A stretch of 64,000 nucleotides of DNA, taken from positions 1-64,000 of the forward strand of contig CAZTPX010000025.1 of the NCBI GenBank assembly GCA_964615095.1, given 5' to 3'. This stretch comes from JANXQG01 sp964615095. GTDB lineage: Bacteria > Planctomycetota > Planctomycetia > Pirellulales > Thermoguttaceae. The translations under genes and the position numbers were made by a program. Under the pieces are notes generated by a model, which was not told where the DNA came from, did not search any database, and saw only the letters and a list, made by a program, of their open reading frames with translations. Of the stretch, positions 61,274-64,000 are shown piece after piece; the first letter of the stretch is position 1; the number at the start of each line of letters is the position of its first letter.

Positions 61274-61834
61274 TCAGCCAATTTGTTCTTGACGTGCTGC
61301 GCAGTCGACGCAGCGCGTGGCATACGGGACGGCTTCCAAGCGGGCCGCCGGAATCCTTGTGCCGCATTCCAGGCAACGGTCATACTTGCCGTCTTCGATC
61401 CGTTGCAGGGCGGTCTCGATTTGGTCCAACGTTACGGTTGCGCTGCCGAGCAAACTTACCGCCAAGTCCTGCTCGACGACACCGCTTGCACAATCGACCG
61501 TATCCGGCGAATCGACGGTCGTCTCGATGCCATTACCCAACGTTAACTGCGCAGTCTCGATCAGGTCTCCCTGCAATCTGGTCCGCAGCGCCAACAATGC
61601 GCGGCGCTGGTCCGCTAGGCGAAGGGGATTGGACTCACTTTCCGGCCCTGCCCGGACCGCTGTTCCGTCGACGGGCGCAGGGAGTGGTCCGGTGTGAGGA
61701 ACCACGTGGTTAGGCCGCGGGCGGATTCGTTTGCCCTTAACGACAAGCAGACTGCCATCGGCCGGCATGCGGAATTTCCCCTTGGCCATCCCGTCAATTC
61801 GATTCCGTTGTGTCGCGATACATTGCTGGTTCAT
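61274..61834 (-). CDS. DksA/TraR-type C4 zinc-finger protein
   Basis: The 186-residue protein ends in a zinc finger, CLECGTRIPAARLEAVPYAT then RCVDCAARQ, the DksA/TraR pattern that binds RNA polymerase near the secondary channel and alters the response to ppGpp. The preceding coiled-coil-like part (ALLALRTRLQGDLIETAQLT) matches the family. The N-terminal 60 residues are a basic, Pro-rich extension not found in short TraR. AAGGAA precedes the ATG. Whether it has the acidic tip residues that decide DksA function cannot be judged by eye. Confidence 0.75.
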   Translation of the reverse strand: MNQQCIATQRNRIDGMAKGKFRMPADGSLLVVKGKRIRPRPNHVVPHTGPLPAPVDGTAVRAGPESESNPLRLADQRRALLALRTRLQGDLIETAQLTLGNGIETTVDSPDTVDCASGVVEQDLAVSLLGSATVTLDQIETALQRIEDGKYDRCLECGTRIPAARLEAVPYATRCVDCAARQEQIG

Positions 61835-61879
61835 GTTCTTTTCCTTTCGTTTTGGCGATTCGGTCTAGTATCGACGGCC

Positions 61880-62206
61880 TCAACCGACTTGCGACTTCTG
61901 TCGGGTTGCATTGCGCTTGCGAGTTTGCGCGGCTTTTCGAGCCGATGCGGATCGCTGCTGAGTTGGCCGATTGGCGGATGCCCGTCCGCCGATCTTGCCT
62001 CCTTTTTTCGCCGGCTGCTTGTTGAGCGGTTCGCCTTGACCCGAACCACCCGGCCGTTTTCCGCCGCCAGTCATCTTATTGACCGTCGCCCAGCCCCGCT
62101 TCTCGGCTTCGGGCTCGTCGACACCTCGGCTCCGATAGCCCTCTTCAATATGCTGGGCTTGCCGCTTCTGCTTCTCGGTGTATTTTGATTTGTCGCCGCG
62201 TGGCAC
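61880..62206 (-). CDS. Small basic Gly/Lys-rich protein of the KSKYTEKQKRQA type
   Basis: A 108-residue protein starting at GTG (MPRGDKSKYTEKQKRQAQHI), with GAGGAG about six bases upstream. It continues EEGYRSRGVDEPEAEKRGWA then TVNKMTGGGKRPGGSG, a short family often labelled plasmid-stabilisation-like without functional proof. The C-terminus is a strongly basic, Arg/Lys/Ala-rich tail that may bind nucleic acid. An open frame runs on to 62290 but the GTG has much better support. Confidence 0.65.
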   Translation of the reverse strand: MPRGDKSKYTEKQKRQAQHIEEGYRSRGVDEPEAEKRGWATVNKMTGGGKRPGGSGQGEPLNKQPAKKGGKIGGRASANRPTQQRSASARKAAQTRKRNATRQKSQVG

Positions 62207-62699
62207 AATGAGGCTCCTCGGATTATTTGCACTGACATTGTTCTTTCCTTCTGGGCGTTCGATGGATGGAGCAAATCGCGCGCCGTTCATTTGGAGTCTC
62301 CCAATAAGCTGCTAGAGAGACTCTCTCCGCAACGAACTACGGCTTTGTGGAATTAATGATCAACTCCTCAATTGCCATTTGGGATCCGAATTACTAGGCC
62401 GCAGCACAACTCGTAGCAGTACAGCGGAAGAACCCTTTGTAGGCCCGTCGGCGGCATTCAGGATCGGCCGAGCCTCAGGATTGTATAAGTCCCCGCGCGG
62501 TGCTTGCTGGTCCACTGTGATTGTTTGCGAACCAGATCGTCGTGGATAACTTCTTGACGGAGCCAGCTTCAAGCAGATCTTCCCTGCAAAAACGAATTGG
62601 CATGGTACTCGCATGCATTCCTGCTTGTCGGCACTTCTTCGTTAGGGACATACGAAGGCCCGAGAAGTGCAGGGATCATTTTCTTGGGAGTGTATTGTC
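62207..62699. other. Spacer between the basic-protein gene and the CsbD-like gene
   Basis: About 490 bases between divergent genes. I see no gene or strong repeat. Promoters for both directions should lie here. Confidence 0.4.
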
Positions 62700-63119
62700 A
62701 TGGTTAGCCAACAGACACTGGAAGGCAATTGGAACGAAATCAAGGGAAAAATCCGCACACGTTGGGGGCAGTTGAGTGACGACGATCTTTCTCAATTTCA
62801 TGGCGAAGTCGACAAGCTTGTGGGCACCATCCAACGCAAAACGGGCGAGGGACGGGACACGATCGAGAAGTATCTGAATGAGTTGTCTGGGTTCACCGCT
62901 TCGACCTTCGGCCAGGCTGCCGAGAGCGTTCGCCAGTACTCGAATCGGGCCTCGGAAAGCGTACACAATACCGCGAAGCAAGCGGCGGATCAGGTTCGGG
63001 CCAGCTACGTCGAAGCCGAACGCCTGGTTCGCGACCGGCCGGGCGAGTCGCTTGCCATATGCTTCGGCGTAGGCCTGGTAGCGGGCGTACTTATCAGCAT
63101 GATGCTCAGTTCGAAATGA
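62700..63119 (+). CDS. CsbD-like / DUF883-like stress protein
   Basis: The 139-residue protein starts MVSQQTLEGNWNEIKGKIRT, the CsbD (YjbJ) pattern, which runs to about residue 55. The second half is helical with a C-terminal membrane segment (LAICFGVGLVAGVLISMML) preceded by VRDRPGES, as in DUF883 (ElaB/YqjD) proteins that tether ribosomes to the membrane. This is a CsbD-DUF883 fusion in one polypeptide. GGGAG precedes the ATG. It heads a run of four short plus-strand genes. Confidence 0.8.
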   Translation: MVSQQTLEGNWNEIKGKIRTRWGQLSDDDLSQFHGEVDKLVGTIQRKTGEGRDTIEKYLNELSGFTASTFGQAAESVRQYSNRASESVHNTAKQAADQVRASYVEAERLVRDRPGESLAICFGVGLVAGVLISMMLSSK

Positions 63120-63208
63120 TCGGAACGGGGCGACGGACAGTCCGGAGCAACCGCTGGCTCGTGGATTAGCAAGCCAGCGGGCGCGCGGCGTAGGGGGAGC
63201 TTCTCGGA

Positions 63209-63625
63209 ATGGTATCTCAGAATTTACCTGCCGCCTTACAGTGGCAAATGAAGAACGTTCGCGGAAGCCTGTCCGAGCACGCAGATCAGGCGGTGATGAA
63301 AGCACGGAGAGAGTTTGATTGGCGGCATTATGTCGCCAAACATCCGTGGATGTCGCTTGGCACTGCGGCGGCGGTGGGATTTTTCCTTGTTCCACGCCGC
63401 ACATGCTGCAAGGTTGGCAACTCCGAGACGGTAACCGACGCCGTCGACCGCGTTGCGCAAGCGGTGCAGCCCTCGCCGCTTGCCGGCATCGTAGCGGGGG
63501 TCTTAAGTGCGATGGCGACCACGATCGCGCGCGAAGGCATGGAATTCGTTACGTCGTCGGTGAAACAGCTATTGCATCATAGCGACGAGTCGTTGGAGAG
63601 AAATCCTGCCGGAAGATCACTTTAG
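63209..63625 (+). CDS. YqjD/DUF883-like membrane protein (hypothetical)
   Basis: The 138-residue protein has a helical N-terminus (WQMKNVRGSLSEHADQAVMK), the phrase YVAKHPWMSLGTAAAVGFFL that resembles the pre-membrane VREHPWxxxGxAAxxGxxxG of DUF883, and a second hydrophobic segment (LAGIVAGVLSAMATTI). AGGGGGAG precedes the ATG. The family assignment is tentative; a membrane-linked stress role is inferred from neighbours. Confidence 0.55.
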   Translation: MVSQNLPAALQWQMKNVRGSLSEHADQAVMKARREFDWRHYVAKHPWMSLGTAAAVGFFLVPRRTCCKVGNSETVTDAVDRVAQAVQPSPLAGIVAGVLSAMATTIAREGMEFVTSSVKQLLHHSDESLERNPAGRSL

Positions 63626-63656
63626 GGAGAGTCTTTGGTTGATGTGAGGCGTTGTT

Positions 63657-63827
63657 ATGCGTGTCTTCAATGACAGGACCATGAACGGAATAGTCAACCC
63701 CTATAGGCGATCGATCGATCGGCAACTCCGGAAAGCCGAGGGAATGGTCGCTTCACATCCGGGGGCGGAGCTGCTACTGGCCACGCTCTTCGGAATACTC
63801 GTAGGAATTTGGATAAAGCGCAAATGA
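63657..63827 (+). CDS. Small YqjD-tail-like membrane protein
   Basis: A 56-residue protein read directly: MRVFNDRTMNGIVNPYRRSI ... AEGMVASHPGAELLLATLFG and then ILVGIWIKRK. The C-terminal helix with HPGAELL and a basic end is like the membrane tail of DUF883 proteins. Its stop overlaps the start of the next gene (ATGA), so they are coupled. Confidence 0.6.
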   Translation: MRVFNDRTMNGIVNPYRRSIDRQLRKAEGMVASHPGAELLLATLFGILVGIWIKRK

Positions 63828-64000
63828 TCCAGTTCAATTCAGCTAGAGCGGTCGAGTCGGAAAGCGTTCGGCAGAGCATCGGGCAGGTGGTCGAGGACAT
63901 CGTAACCTTGGGAGGACTGCAGGGGCAGCTTTTCCAAAGCGATGCCCGCGAAATCATGGGGCGAATCGTGCAGCCGCTTGCCGTTCTTGCGGCGGGGACA
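63824..64000 (+). CDS. YqjE / holin-X-like protein (partial, cut by window edge)
   Basis: The first 59 codons are visible: MIQFNSARAVESESVRQSIG, QVVEDIVTLGGLQGQLFQSD, then AREIMGRIVQPLAVLAAGT. A short helical start followed by a likely hydrophobic region fits the YqjE/Actinobacterial holin-X group, which normally sits beside YqjD-like genes. The gene runs off the right edge, so identity is provisional. Confidence 0.5.
   Translation, partial: MIQFNSARAVESESVRQSIGQVVEDIVTLGGLQGQLFQSDAREIMGRIVQPLAVLAAGT

Noticed and set aside
1..64000. tRNA, rRNA and prophage genes
   Set aside because: I looked for T-loop GGTTCRA words and for phage structural genes and found none that hold up.

Overview
The window looks like part of a Planctomycetota chromosome, probably a Pirellulales-type relative; this is an inference from gene content, as no rRNA or other phylogenetic marker is present. 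The signs are PEP-CTERM sorting signals, autotransporter-type beta-strand repeats, a Hanks kinase fused to a STAND NTPase and an FGE-fold domain, a toroidal prenyltransferase-fold secreted protein, GH172 and GH116 glycosidases, and a murC with a planctomycete-style membrane leader. DNA is GC-rich apart from a few AT-rich palindromic spacers. I found no tRNA, rRNA, CRISPR array or prophage.

1-3.6 kb is accessory DNA. An intact REP-associated tyrosine transposase (RAYT) sits among REP-type palindromes, beside an hsdS interrupted by one in-frame TGA. A 5'-truncated, twice-frameshifted second RAYT copy follows with the same 3' flank. 3.6-10 kb holds an FG-GAP repeat protein, a HEAT-repeat lipoprotein, a secreted gluzincin-like peptidase, a GH172 enzyme and a ParDE-type toxin-antitoxin pair. 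10-19 kb holds a Tat-exported GH116-like glycosidase, LL-diaminopimelate aminotransferase, FtsH and a prenyltransferase-fold surface protein.

19-39 kb is dominated by one 15.5-kb reading frame for a repeat-rich exported protein. It carries a complete PEP-CTERM tail and then a new signal peptide in its middle, so it appears to be two surface-protein genes joined in frame. Four bases downstream begins the kinase-STAND-FGE-like membrane protein, apparently translationally coupled. 39.3-40.2 kb is a gene-free spacer with two MITE-like elements.

40-46 kb is a one-carbon operon on the minus strand: corrinoid protein, MetF with a MetV-like Cys-rich tail, pterin-binding methyltransferase, formate-tetrahydrofolate ligase, and homocysteine methyltransferase. 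The three catalytic modules of cobalamin methionine synthase are thus separate polypeptides next to enzymes that supply methyl-tetrahydrofolate. csrA lies opposite. A partial division/cell-wall cluster, murC-murB-ftsQ, converges on csrA with no ftsA or ftsZ after ftsQ.

50-56 kb has a small secreted protein, CinA with a degenerate C-terminal domain, a toxin-antitoxin locus whose toxin is cut by an amber codon, and two coupled AI-2E-family permeases. 56-64 kb looks like a general-stress neighbourhood: a CHASE3-PAS hybrid histidine kinase, GlgX, and a run of small proteins (DUF1328, DksA/TraR zinc finger, a KSKYT-type basic protein, CsbD/DUF883-like, YqjD-like, and a YqjE/holin-X-like gene cut by the window edge). 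Three of these genes (61067-61237, 63657-63827, 63824-end) were read directly from the sequence because they are very short or run off the edge.
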